A stretch of 64,000 nucleotides of DNA, from positions 62,001 to 126,000 of the forward strand of contig NZ_PRLD01000009.1 in assembly GCF_003287405.1 (NCBI RefSeq). Reading direction: 5' to 3'. Both the position numbers and the translations under genes were made by a program. Of this stretch, positions 35,419 to 42,908 are shown one piece after another (within the stretch, counting starts at the first letter, position 1; the number at the start of each line of letters is the position of its first letter). A model generated the notes under the pieces. It had not been told where the DNA came from. It did no database searches and saw only the letters and a list, made by a program, of their open reading frames with translations. The stretch comes from Faecalibacterium prausnitzii (GTDB lineage Bacteria > Bacillota > Clostridia > Oscillospirales > Ruminococcaceae).

Positions 35419-36155
35419 CCCACACGCCCCCTTTGCAGCAGAAATTCCATAAACGCCTGCCGGGCTGCTTTCAAAAGCTCCTGACTGACATAGACACGGC
35501 TGCCGTCCGTCATGCAGAAGGCGGCATCCTGAAAATCGGCAGCATTCTCCATATTGATGATCGCGCCGCGGCCGCAGACGAAAAAGCGCGGGTCTTTTTT
35601 GAGCGGCTCTGTGAATGCCTTGAAGCTTTGGCGTGTGGCAAGCGTTTTGCCGGCAGTGGTGCGGATGTTGATCATGTGGGCGAAATGCTCGGCAGATATG
35701 ATGTCCCGATAGCGCAAACGGATGTCGCTGCCATCCACCTTCACCGTCAGGATCGGATCCGGGCGCGGGAGCTTTGAGAGCATTTCATCCAGCAGACCGG
35801 AAAGCTCGGTTTCGGAAAAAGGTTTGACCAGATAATGAAATGCCCGCACCTGAAAGCCCTCAAGCGCATGGTCTGTCGAGGTGGTGGTAAAAACCAGAAG
35901 GCAGTCCGTATCTGTTTTCCGAAGCTCCCTTGCCGCGTCCATGCCGCTTAAGCCTTCCATGTAAATATCCAGAAATGCGGCGGTAAAGCGCCGCTCTTTT
36001 TCTGCCGCCAGAAAAGCTTCGCCGCTGTCAAATTCTAAAAGCTCTGCTTCTGTGCCGCGCTGGCGCAGCTGCCGCGCTAAGCGCTCCTTCAGCAGCGTGC
36101 GCTCGGTATCAAGGTCGTCAACGATCGCAAATCTCATGCTGTACCAAGAAGCCAT
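35415..36155 (-). CDS. LytTR-family response regulator (246 aa)
   Basis: The start was placed at ATG 36155, 15 bases after AAGGAGG; a TTG at 36170 is too close and ATG 36137 is also possible. Residues 7-125 are a receiver domain: IVDDLD acidic pocket, FLDIYMEGLSG with phospho-accepting D63, and LVKPFSE with the conserved Lys. Residues 140-240 are a LytTR domain (DIRLRYRDIISAEHF, then FFVCGRGAIINMENA). LytTR proteins bind direct repeats upstream of promoters. The likely target is the divergent operon beginning at 36350. Confidence 0.9.
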   Translation of the reverse strand: MASWYSMRFAIVDDLDTERTLLKERLARQLRQRGTEAELLEFDSGEAFLAAEKERRFTAAFLDIYMEGLSGMDAARELRKTDTDCLLVFTTTSTDHALEGFQVRAFHYLVKPFSETELSGLLDEMLSKLPRPDPILTVKVDGSDIRLRYRDIISAEHFAHMINIRTTAGKTLATRQSFKAFTEPLKKDPRFFVCGRGAIINMENAADFQDAAFCMTDGSRVYVSQELLKAARQAFMEFLLQRGRVG

Positions 36156-36239
36156 TGTTATAGCTTCCAACCTCCTTTATAAACTCTTTCATCCTGATTA
36201 TAGCACAGTTGCACGGTTCTGTCGCAGCAGAAAACGGGA

Positions 36240-36303
36240 TTTCGTGACGGAAACAGTGCTTTCGTGCCAGATACCTTGAAAAGGCCGCGCCTGTCCGTAT
36301 ACT
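36240..36303 (+). promoter_or_regulatory. LytTR-type direct repeat and promoter of the lipoprotein operon
   Basis: TTTCGTGAC (36240-36248) and TTTCGTGCC (36260-36268) are direct repeats with a 20-bp period, the spacing expected for a LytTR dimer. Seven bases on lies TTGAAA (36276-36281) and, after 16 bp, TATACT (36298-36303). The repeats stand where an activator would touch RNA polymerase. Confidence 0.65.
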
Positions 36304-36349
36304 GGAGACAGAAGCCCCCAATAAGGGAAGAAGAGAAAGGAGGAAAGCT

Positions 36350-36739
36350 GTGTACCGAATCGCCGTGCTGACAAACAGCAGGGCGCAGGAAGCTTTTTTG
36401 ACAGAGCAGATCTTGCAGTTCTGCGCCGAGCATTGTTTGTTTCCCCAAATGGACTGTTACCACGATCAAGAAAGTTTTTTTGAAACCGCACGCAGCGAGC
36501 CGCTGACAAACGCCGTGATCGCCCTGCCGGGTGTCGACGGCTTGAATGCAGTAGAGCATCTGCGCGCGCTTTGTCCCCAAACACGCGTTATCTGGTGCAG
36601 CGATCTGGATTTTTCGCTCCATGCCTTCCGGCTGCGTGCAGACTATTTTCTGCTGGAGCCGGTGACCGAAGCCGCCTTGCGGCAGGGTTTTTGCATCTGG
36701 CTGGATCAAAAAAAATCCGGCAGAGCAGCGCCGACCTGA
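36350..36739 (+). CDS. Stand-alone receiver-like protein lacking the phosphoacceptor Asp (129 aa)
   Basis: GTG 36350 follows AAAGGAGG. The 129 residues match the length and pattern of one receiver domain: a first strand YRIAVLTNS, a central NAVIALPGVDGL, and ADYFLLEPVTEAAL. The Asp expected four residues before the Pro of LPG is a Val (position 56), the acidic pair after strand 1 is absent, and the usual Lys in the KP motif is Glu102. It therefore cannot be phosphorylated in the normal way and is probably a pseudo-receiver. It is followed by the lipoprotein gene after 30 bases. Confidence 0.65.
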   Translation: MYRIAVLTNSRAQEAFLTEQILQFCAEHCLFPQMDCYHDQESFFETARSEPLTNAVIALPGVDGLNAVEHLRALCPQTRVIWCSDLDFSLHAFRLRADYFLLEPVTEAALRQGFCIWLDQKKSGRAAPT

Positions 36740-36769
36740 CCGCAACGAACACAACAAGGAGAACGGTTT

Positions 36770-38872
36770 ATGAAAAAGAAAAGGATCATCCATTCTGCGT
36801 TAAGCTTGTCGCTGACCGCAGCATTGTGCCTGTCCATGGCCGCCTGCGGCGGTACGCAGACGCCCGCAGACAGCGGCGCAGCTTCGCAGCCCGCTGCACC
36901 ATCCGCTGCGGTGCAGCCCTCTTCTGCACAGACGACCTCTGCGGCGCTGCCGGTAAAGGCATTGAACCCCAAGCAGGTGGAGGAAAACCCCTATATGGCC
37001 AAGAGCGATGCAAACATTCATCACGACGGCTATAACACCGACTCGACGGATGAGATCCTGCCGCTGGGCATTTATCCCGAGATCAACGTTTCCTACGAGA
37101 CAACGAATGCAAATGCTTCTCCCGCCATCTATTTTGACAGCTACGGCCATGCTGTTGTGCCGCTGCTGGGCGGCATTGCCATCCGCGACCTGAACGCCGA
37201 GGAGACAAAGACGCTCGGCTATTTCTCCCCGAAGAAGCATGACGGCGGCGGGTACGTCATCCAAAGCTCCTATACCTTCATGGACGCGTCCAACCGCATC
37301 GTCTGCCCCACGAGCAACAACCATGTGCTGATGCTCCGCGCAACGGACGAAAACGGCAATGTGCTGCCGGAATTTGAAAAGGTGCTGGACATTGATATCA
37401 AGGCGGCTGCCGAGGCTGCACTTGGAAAAGAACTGACGCAGAATCTTCTGTCCGTGGTCTTTGACTATGACGGAAACCTCTGGTTTGCAACGGGCGGCTT
37501 CCGCATTTACCCGCAGCGCCAGCAGCAGGGCGTCATCGGCTATATTGCCCGTTCTGCCATTGATGCCATCCTGAACGGTGAGCAGGCAGACCTTTCAAAG
37601 GCTGTCTTTGTCCACGAGCTGACCCCCGGCGAGGGTGCCGAGAACGGCATCGCCGCCTCCAAGGACGGCGCGGTGATCCTGACCAACCAGAACTGCTATC
37701 TTCTGCGTGCAGAAGAAGGCGTAGACGTTGTGTGGTGCACGCCCTATGAGAGCGCAGGCGCAAAGGTGAGCGGCGAAGGCGATAAGACCACCGGCGGCGG
37801 TCTTGCATGGGGCGGCGGCTGCTCTCCCACACTGACACCGAACCTTGTGCTGTTCACCGATAATCAGGATACCGTAAACCTTCTTGCACTTGATATGAAG
37901 ACCGGCGAGGTCGTGGCAAGCGCCCCGGTGCTGGATGACCTGCCCGAGGGCTATCAGGTGGCCGTTGATAACTCTGCCATCGTCTATGATGACGGCAATG
38001 GAACCGTCAGCACCATCGTCTGCAACTGGTTTGGCGCGGGCAATGCAGGTCTGGCGGACCCCAACAACGATTCCTCCATCCAGAGCTACGCCAATATTTA
38101 CGACCAGAACTGGCTCATGAAGGGCAACGTCATGATCGCCCCGGGCATTGAGCGCATGGACACCGTAAAGACCGCAAACGGCTACGAGATGAAGAGCATC
38201 TGGAGCCGGAACGACCTGAGCGATACTTCCATCATGAAGCTTTCCACCGCAACGGGCTATATCTACGGCTATGTGCAGGATGTGACCACCGGGATGTGGC
38301 AGTACATCATTCTGGACTTTGAAACCGGCGAGACTGTTTTCACGATGGATGTTTCCAACAAGTACGGCTACAACAACATGGCCATTGGAATGTATGCCGG
38401 CAACAGCGGCAACGCGCTCTACTGCCCGACAGGCTATCTGGAGCTGCTTCGTCTGCAGGACCGTTTCGTTTATCTGCCCGAAATGCCCTACCGCAAGGTC
38501 GATCTTGATCAGGCTGCAAGAAATGTCCTCTCGCAGGAACAGTTTGCGCAGGACGGCGGCGAAGGCACCGTTGCAAGCTGGCGCAACACGGCGACAGTCC
38601 GCAACGTACATCCCAACACCACGGTAGCTTTCCGCATGAATAACCTGTCCGGCAGCACCTCCGGTCTGACCCTCTACGCCTATGGCGTGGATGGCAGGCT
38701 GGCAAAGGTCGATTCTGCACTGTGGTCGATCACAGACGAGGACGGCAATGCTGTGACGGAGCTTACCGCCGGTACGCTTTATGAGCTGCGTGTGACTGTT
38801 GCCGACGGCGGCGCTCTTGACCTGAGCGAGACGGAAAAGGAGATCAAACTCTCCGTTGTGCTTGGAAAATAA
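36770..38872 (+). CDS. Large secreted lipoprotein, beta-propeller-like (700 aa)
   Basis: AAGGAG precedes the ATG. Residues 1-26 form a lipoprotein signal peptide with lipobox SMAAC (lipidated C26), then a Ser/Ala/Pro/Gln linker (28-60). The rest has repeated strand-turn units with Asp/Gly-rich loops (YDGNLWFATGG, SKDGAVILTNQN, DMKTGEVVASAPVL, DFETGETVFTMDV), as in PQQ/WD-like propellers. A C-terminal 90-residue domain follows (ATVRNVHPNTTVAF onward). It should face outside and may bind a ligand or sense surface stress. Enzyme function is not evident. It is probably controlled by the adjacent two-component system. Confidence 0.75.
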   Translation: MKKKRIIHSALSLSLTAALCLSMAACGGTQTPADSGAASQPAAPSAAVQPSSAQTTSAALPVKALNPKQVEENPYMAKSDANIHHDGYNTDSTDEILPLGIYPEINVSYETTNANASPAIYFDSYGHAVVPLLGGIAIRDLNAEETKTLGYFSPKKHDGGGYVIQSSYTFMDASNRIVCPTSNNHVLMLRATDENGNVLPEFEKVLDIDIKAAAEAALGKELTQNLLSVVFDYDGNLWFATGGFRIYPQRQQQGVIGYIARSAIDAILNGEQADLSKAVFVHELTPGEGAENGIAASKDGAVILTNQNCYLLRAEEGVDVVWCTPYESAGAKVSGEGDKTTGGGLAWGGGCSPTLTPNLVLFTDNQDTVNLLALDMKTGEVVASAPVLDDLPEGYQVAVDNSAIVYDDGNGTVSTIVCNWFGAGNAGLADPNNDSSIQSYANIYDQNWLMKGNVMIAPGIERMDTVKTANGYEMKSIWSRNDLSDTSIMKLSTATGYIYGYVQDVTTGMWQYIILDFETGETVFTMDVSNKYGYNNMAIGMYAGNSGNALYCPTGYLELLRLQDRFVYLPEMPYRKVDLDQAARNVLSQEQFAQDGGEGTVASWRNTATVRNVHPNTTVAFRMNNLSGSTSGLTLYAYGVDGRLAKVDSALWSITDEDGNAVTELTAGTLYELRVTVADGGALDLSETEKEIKLSVVLGK

Positions 38873-38904
38873 ATCCGCTTTGGGCGGCTGAAAAGCATTA
38901 CACA

Positions 38905-38964
38905 AACCCCGGAACCTTTTTCGGAGCCGTTATGGCTCAAAAAGGGCTCCGGGGTTCTGTTTTT
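38905..38964 (+). terminator. Terminator of the lipoprotein operon
   Basis: ACCCCGGA pairs with TCCGGGGT, with an inner CCTTTTT/AAAAAGG stem, followed by TTCTGTTTTT. Confidence 0.8.
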
Positions 38965-39014
38965 GCGCGGGAGTGTCTCGTTAAATAATCTACTAGCGGA
39001 AAAAACCTTGTATC

Positions 39015-39134
39015 TTTGATACGGCAGTGGGCGTGATCGTGGCGCTGTTGGTCAATTATTTCCTGCCGCGGGAGCGGGTGGTGGCCTGCTGGGAAAAGGT
39101 CAAGGGACTCTTCCGCCCGCTCGAGCACTCCTGA
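39015..39134 (+). pseudogene. 3' remnant of an integral membrane protein gene (aromatic-acid exporter / FUSC-like)
   Basis: Thirty-nine codons read FDTAVGVIVALLVNYFLPRE, then a short amphipathic tail and TGA. The pattern (last helix of a FUSC-like N-terminal half, NYFLPRE) resembles DUF939/aromatic acid exporter proteins. No start or upstream part is present. A terminator follows. Confidence 0.45.
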
Positions 39135-39178
39135 TGGAACACCCCGCGCTGCGGCGGTGTTTTTACAAAATAGCAAAA

Positions 39179-39217
39179 GGCTGCTGTACAGTGAGATCCT
39201 GTGCGGCAGCCTTTTTT
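39179..39217 (+). terminator. Terminator after the membrane-protein remnant
   Basis: GGCTGC pairs with GCAGCC, with a further inner ACAG/CTGT pairing, followed by six T. Confidence 0.85.
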
Positions 39218-39245
39218 CAGGTCTGCTTTCGGGCTGTTACAGCGG

Positions 39246-39274
39246 TTTACTTTTGGCAGGAGAAATGCTATGAT
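39246..39274 (+). promoter_or_regulatory. Promoter of the P1-family peptidase gene
   Basis: TTTACT (39246-39251), 17-bp spacer, TATGAT (39269-39274). The start codon lies 31 bases downstream. Confidence 0.7.
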
Positions 39275-39305
39275 ACATCTTAGAAAAAAGCAAGGAGGAA
39301 CTACG

Positions 39306-40343
39306 ATGGGCATCTCGGGAAATGAATGGGGTTTTCAGGTGGGCAAGCTGCCCAAAGGTGCGCTGGATAAGATCAGCGATGTGCCGGGCGTGACGGTGGG
39401 GCACTGCACGCTGGCAGACGGTGTGGTGCAGACCGGCGTAACGGCGCTGCTGCCGCACCCGGGAGATATTTTCCACGAAAAGGTGCTGGCGGCCAGCCAT
39501 GTTATCAACGGCTTTGGCAAGACCATCGGTCTTGTGCAGATCGACGAGCTTGGCACGCTGGAAACGCCTATTCTGTTTACCAATACCCTCAGTGTGGGCA
39601 CAGCGCAGACCGCGCTGGTGAAGTATATGCTGGAAAAGAACCCCGATATCTGCGAGACCACCGGCAGCGTGAACCCGGTGGTCTGCGAGTGCAACGACTG
39701 CGGCCTGAACGACATCCGGGGACTTCATGTCACCGAACAGCACGTCTTTGCTGCGCTGGCGGACTGCAAGGCAGACTTTGCCGAGGGCGCCGTAGGCGCA
39801 GGGCGGGGAATGCGCTGTCACGGGCTCAAGGGCGGCATCGGCTCTGCCTCCCGGGTGGTGGAGCTGGACTGCAAGCAGTACACCATCGGTGCACTGGTGC
39901 TCTCCAACCACGCGCTGTTTGACGACCTCATCGTGGCGGGCAAGCCCATCCATACGCTGCTGGACGACAGCATCCCGCCCCACGAGGACAAGGGCTCCAT
40001 CATCACGGTGCTTGCCACGGATATCCCCCTGAGCGAGCGGCAGCTGCGGCGGTTGTGCCGCCGGGCGCTGGTGGGGCTTTCCCGCACCGGCTCCTACTGC
40101 GGCAACGGCAGCGGCGAGATTGTTATCGCCTTTACTACTGCCAACCGGGTGCCGCACTATTCGGACAAGGCGCTGCTGCCCATGACCCTGCTGCACGATG
40201 ATGCCATCAACCCCTTGTTCCGGGCGGTGGCAGAGTGCGTGGAGGAAAGCGTTCTCAGCAGCCTGCTCCATGCCGAGACCGTCACCGGCAGCCATGGCAG
40301 GACCTTCCGCAGTCTGACGGAGCTGCTGAGACGGGACGTCTGA
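39306..40343 (+). CDS. P1-family (DmpA-type) aminopeptidase (345 aa)
   Basis: ATG 39306 follows AAGGAGG; the frame opens at 39201 but crosses the promoter. The protein belongs to the DmpA/BapA family of N-terminal nucleophile peptidases: KISDVPGVTVGH near the start, GLVQIDELGTLETPI, GAVGAGRGM, and GALVLSNHA with S200 as the expected nucleophile. Members cut themselves before that residue into two chains and then remove N-terminal D- or beta-amino acids from peptides. No signal peptide is seen, so it is cytoplasmic. The length fits the family. Confidence 0.85.
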   Translation: MGISGNEWGFQVGKLPKGALDKISDVPGVTVGHCTLADGVVQTGVTALLPHPGDIFHEKVLAASHVINGFGKTIGLVQIDELGTLETPILFTNTLSVGTAQTALVKYMLEKNPDICETTGSVNPVVCECNDCGLNDIRGLHVTEQHVFAALADCKADFAEGAVGAGRGMRCHGLKGGIGSASRVVELDCKQYTIGALVLSNHALFDDLIVAGKPIHTLLDDSIPPHEDKGSIITVLATDIPLSERQLRRLCRRALVGLSRTGSYCGNGSGEIVIAFTTANRVPHYSDKALLPMTLLHDDAINPLFRAVAECVEESVLSSLLHAETVTGSHGRTFRSLTELLRRDV

Positions 40344-40466
40344 CGCACCGAAATAAAAAAGCTGCTGTCCCAGCAAAAATGCCCCGGATGCCTTGACAGA
40401 TGCAGCCGCAGGGCGTATTATTTGGGCGGGAAGGCCGCTGGATGGCGGCTTTTCTCAGAAACGAAA

Positions 40467-40482
40467 GTTAGCTAATTCTAAC
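40467..40482. promoter_or_regulatory. Palindrome GTTAG-N6-CTAAC upstream of HMA gene
   Basis: The 16-bp inverted repeat GTTAGCTAATTCTAAC lies 75 bases before the HMA-domain gene. It is reminiscent of DtxR/MntR-type metal-repressor boxes (TTAG...CTAA). No regulator gene is nearby. Confidence 0.35.
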
Positions 40483-40557
40483 TATTGCTTCTACCCTGCA
40501 CAGAGGATGTGAAGGAAAAACGATGATCGTCATAAGAAACTGAAAGAAGGTACAAAA

Positions 40558-40815
40558 ATGTTCCAGACAACCGTAGAAGTGGACGGCATGGCCTGTTCCA
40601 TGTGCGAAGCGCATATCAATGACACGATCCGCAGTGAGTTCCCGGTGGAAAAGGTCTCGTCCTCGCATTCTAAGGGCAGGACCGTGATTCTTTCCAAGGA
40701 GCCGCTGGACGAAAAGGCACTCCGCGCCGCCATTGAGGGCACCGGATACCAGGTGGGCGAGATCTGCCGTGAGCCCTACGAAAAGAAGGGATTGTTCTCC
40801 TTCTTAAAAAAGTGA
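40558..40815 (+). CDS. Heavy-metal-associated (HMA) domain protein (85 aa)
   Basis: GAAGG precedes the ATG. Residues 1-68 are a single HMA ferredoxin-like domain with the metal site GMACSMCEAH (CxxC variant of MxCxxC) on the first loop. The C-terminus KKGLFSFLKK is basic and amphipathic and may touch the membrane. The shape resembles CopZ-type copper chaperones, which hand metal to a P-type ATPase. No such ATPase is adjacent. The upstream palindrome would fit metal-dependent control. Confidence 0.8.
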   Translation: MFQTTVEVDGMACSMCEAHINDTIRSEFPVEKVSSSHSKGRTVILSKEPLDEKALRAAIEGTGYQVGEICREPYEKKGLFSFLKK

Positions 40816-40883
40816 TAGTTTACGCCTGCACCCCTGCGGGGCAAAAGCAACGGTCTGGCTACCGGTAAAATAAAAATGCAAAG

Positions 40884-40923
40884 GGAGCTGCTGCACATTA
40901 TCTGGTGCGGCAGCTTCCTTTTT
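40884..40923 (+). terminator. Terminator of the HMA gene
   Basis: GGAGCTGCTGCAC pairs with GTGCGGCAGCTTCC (one bulge) around ATTATCTG and is followed by five T. Confidence 0.85.
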
Positions 40924-40982
40924 GTGCGGAGCGCCTATCCCTGACTTTCCTACAAATAAAATAGGAAAATATGAATTTTCTA

Positions 40983-41014
40983 TTGACAATTGCCCGGAAG
41001 GGGAGTATACTCCC
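40983..41014 (+). promoter_or_regulatory. Consensus promoter with palindromic operator, cystine transporter
   Basis: TTGACA (40983-40988), 17-bp spacer, TATACT (41006-41011). The -10 box is the centre of the perfect palindrome GGGAGTATACTCCC (41001-41014), a likely repressor site. Confidence 0.75.
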
Positions 41015-41067
41015 TTCAAACAACAAAACATACATAACGTGTGGGTTTGTGGAAATAGGAGAGAGTT

Positions 41068-41106
41068 ATGAACAGACGAATGTGTTGTCAGACGAAAACG
41101 AAGTAA
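41068..41106 (+). CDS. Putative leader peptide with tandem Cys codons (12 aa)
   Basis: ATG 41068 has AGGAGAG 4-6 bases upstream. It encodes MNRRMCCQTKTK and stops at TAA 41104, 30 bases before the transporter start. Two adjacent TGT codons in a 12-codon frame, in the leader of a cystine transporter, recall amino-acid-responsive leader peptides: ribosome stalling at Cys codons when charged tRNA-Cys is scarce could change expression downstream. No clear terminator/antiterminator pair is visible between the peptide and the gene, so the effect, if any, may be on translation. The frame is too short for statistical support. Confidence 0.4.
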   Translation: MNRRMCCQTKTK

Positions 41107-41136
41107 ACCAACAAACAAAAGAAAGGGTAACGTTTT

Positions 41137-42465
41137 ATGTCTGTCGAAATTTTGGATCTGGGCGCGCTGGCGCTCACCGCAGTATTTTTTGCATTGCTGT
41201 ATTATCTGCACAAGAAAAAGCACGTTGATTTTGGCGTGCGCACCATCCTTGCCGTGGGTCTTGGCCTGATCGTGGGTCTTGCATTCAAGGGACACCACAC
41301 TTACGTAGCAGCCGTAGGTACTATTTACGCCCATGTGGTCTCCGCTGTGGTCATTCCGCTGCTGATCTTCAGCATCATTTCCAGCATCACCAATCTGGGC
41401 AATTCCGTCCGCCTGAAGCAGATCGGTCTCAAAACCGTGTTCTTTCTGGTGCTGAACACCTTCATTGCCAGCCTGATCACCCTGATCGCCGGTGTGGCTA
41501 CTAACATTGGCAGCGGGGTGCAGTATGAACTGGCCACCGATTACACCGCCAAGGAAGTGCCCACCTTTGTGGATACGGTCATCAGCCTGTTCCCGCAGAA
41601 TCTGGCTGCGCACTGGTCCAACGGCGAGGTGGTGCCCATTGTGGTGTTCTGCATTCTGGTGGCTGTCTGCTATAACAAGATCGCAGCCAAGAAGCCCGAA
41701 GAGGTGGCACCCTTTAAAAAGTTCATTGACGCCGGCGACCTTGTGATGGGCCGCGTGGTCAGCTATGTGATCTCCTTTACCCCGTATGCAGTCCTTTCCC
41801 TGATCGCCCGTGCAGTCAGCCGTTCTTCTCCTGCGGATCTTATTCCGCTGCTCAGCGTTCTGGTGCTGGCGTATGTGCTGTGCGGCATTCAGGTCTTTGT
41901 TGTGGAAAGCGCCCTGATCAAGTTTGTGGGCAAGCTGAGCCCCGTCCGCTTCTTCAAGGGCATCTGGCCCGCGGCTACCGTTGCCTTTACCTCCCAGAGC
42001 AGTGTGGGTACTATCCCGGTCACGGTCAACCAGCTGACCCGGAAGCTGGGTGTGAATGAGGACGTTGCCGCCTTTGGCGCAAGTCTGGGTGCAAACCTTG
42101 GTATGCCGGGCTGCGCGGGCATCTGGCCCACTCTGCTGGCAGTGTTTACCATCCATCTGCTGGGCATCGAGTACACGCCTGTGCAGTACGCCTTCCTCGT
42201 AGTGCTGGCTGTGGTCGTTTCCATTGGCACGGTCGGTGTGCCCGGCACGGCGACCATTACCGCAACGGCGCTGTTTGCCGCTGCCGGTCTGCCGGTGGAA
42301 GCCATCATCCTGCTTTCTCCCATCTCCAGCATCGTGGATATGGCGCGTACCGCTACGAACGTTGTGGGTGCGGCTACCGCCACCACCCTTGTGGCCGCTA
42401 CCGAAGAGCAGCTGGACACTGCCGTTTACAATGGTACGGTGGAGACGCTCGCGGCAGAAGCCTGA
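41137..42465 (+). CDS. tcyP: TcyP-like L-cystine / dicarboxylate symporter (442 aa)
   Basis: AAAGGG precedes the ATG. The 442-residue protein has the DAACS (SLC1) fold: an N-terminal helix followed by KKHVDFGVRTILAVGLGLIVG, as in TcyP. It also has the re-entrant loop FTSQSSVGTIPVTV (family SSSS-like motif) and the C-terminal signature NLGMPGCAGIWPTLLA, VPGTATITATAL and DMARTATNVVG. The GxxGCAG-P pattern and N-terminus favour the cystine branch over glutamate or C4-dicarboxylate carriers. It would import L-cystine with sodium or protons across the membrane. It is preceded by a Cys-rich leader peptide and a palindromic operator. Confidence 0.8.
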   Translation: MSVEILDLGALALTAVFFALLYYLHKKKHVDFGVRTILAVGLGLIVGLAFKGHHTYVAAVGTIYAHVVSAVVIPLLIFSIISSITNLGNSVRLKQIGLKTVFFLVLNTFIASLITLIAGVATNIGSGVQYELATDYTAKEVPTFVDTVISLFPQNLAAHWSNGEVVPIVVFCILVAVCYNKIAAKKPEEVAPFKKFIDAGDLVMGRVVSYVISFTPYAVLSLIARAVSRSSPADLIPLLSVLVLAYVLCGIQVFVVESALIKFVGKLSPVRFFKGIWPAATVAFTSQSSVGTIPVTVNQLTRKLGVNEDVAAFGASLGANLGMPGCAGIWPTLLAVFTIHLLGIEYTPVQYAFLVVLAVVVSIGTVGVPGTATITATALFAAAGLPVEAIILLSPISSIVDMARTATNVVGAATATTLVAATEEQLDTAVYNGTVETLAAEA

Positions 42466-42519
42466 GAGTGACATCAAAAAAACTGTTTGCCACAAAAATA
42501 CAATTTAAAAAGAGAAATC

Positions 42520-42568
42520 AAGAAAAGCACTGGTTTGCACATGAAAAAGCGAATCGGTGCTTTTTCTT
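42520..42568 (+). terminator. Terminator of the cystine transporter gene
   Basis: AAGAAAAGCAC pairs with GTGCTTTTTCTT around a long loop. The T-rich right arm serves as tail, and the structure may work on both strands. Confidence 0.7.
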
Positions 42569-42780
42569 AATAAAAGAAAGAAATAAGATGAAAATATACA
42601 GTCCGAATTGAATTAAAAAGGATTTTCAATTGAAATGCTCTTTAAGTGAAATGTGCTCAAGGGTGAAAATTATACAAAAACCAAGAAAAACTTCCGGCAA
42701 AATGTTGGATAAACCGCAGAAATGTGCATTTGACGAGGACAAATTTTCAAAAAACTCTTTTCTTTCGGAAAACACGGATG

Positions 42781-42886
42781 TATAATGCATCCATAGCACA
42801 AGGGCGTGCAAAGTTCCAGAAGGAGGAACGGACATCCCTTGTGTATTTTTAGAACGCAACGCTTTAGCAGAGTATAAAGCTAAAGC
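42781..42886 (+). promoter_or_regulatory. oppA promoter and terminator-like 5' leader
   Basis: TATAAT at 42781-42786 has a poor -35. Transcription from about 42793 would immediately form CACAAGGG (42797-42804) with CCCTTGTG (42836-42843), containing an inner GTTCC/GGAAC stem, followed by TATTTTTA: an intrinsic terminator only about 55 nt into the message. A second perfect hairpin, GCTTTAGC/GCTAAAGC (42861-42868 / 42879-42886), follows before the ribosome site. This is the layout of an attenuator or riboswitch-like leader. I cannot assign it to a known class. Confidence 0.5.
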
Positions 42887-42908
42887 AGTGAAGAGAGGGG
42901 AAACATCT

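Noticed and set aside
37595-38905. Long minus-strand frame opposite the lipoprotein gene
   Set aside because: Shadow of a GC-rich gene; no start signal or family match. The same applies to 40804-42495, 42864-44633, 45108-47021, 46729-48267 and 53657-56065.
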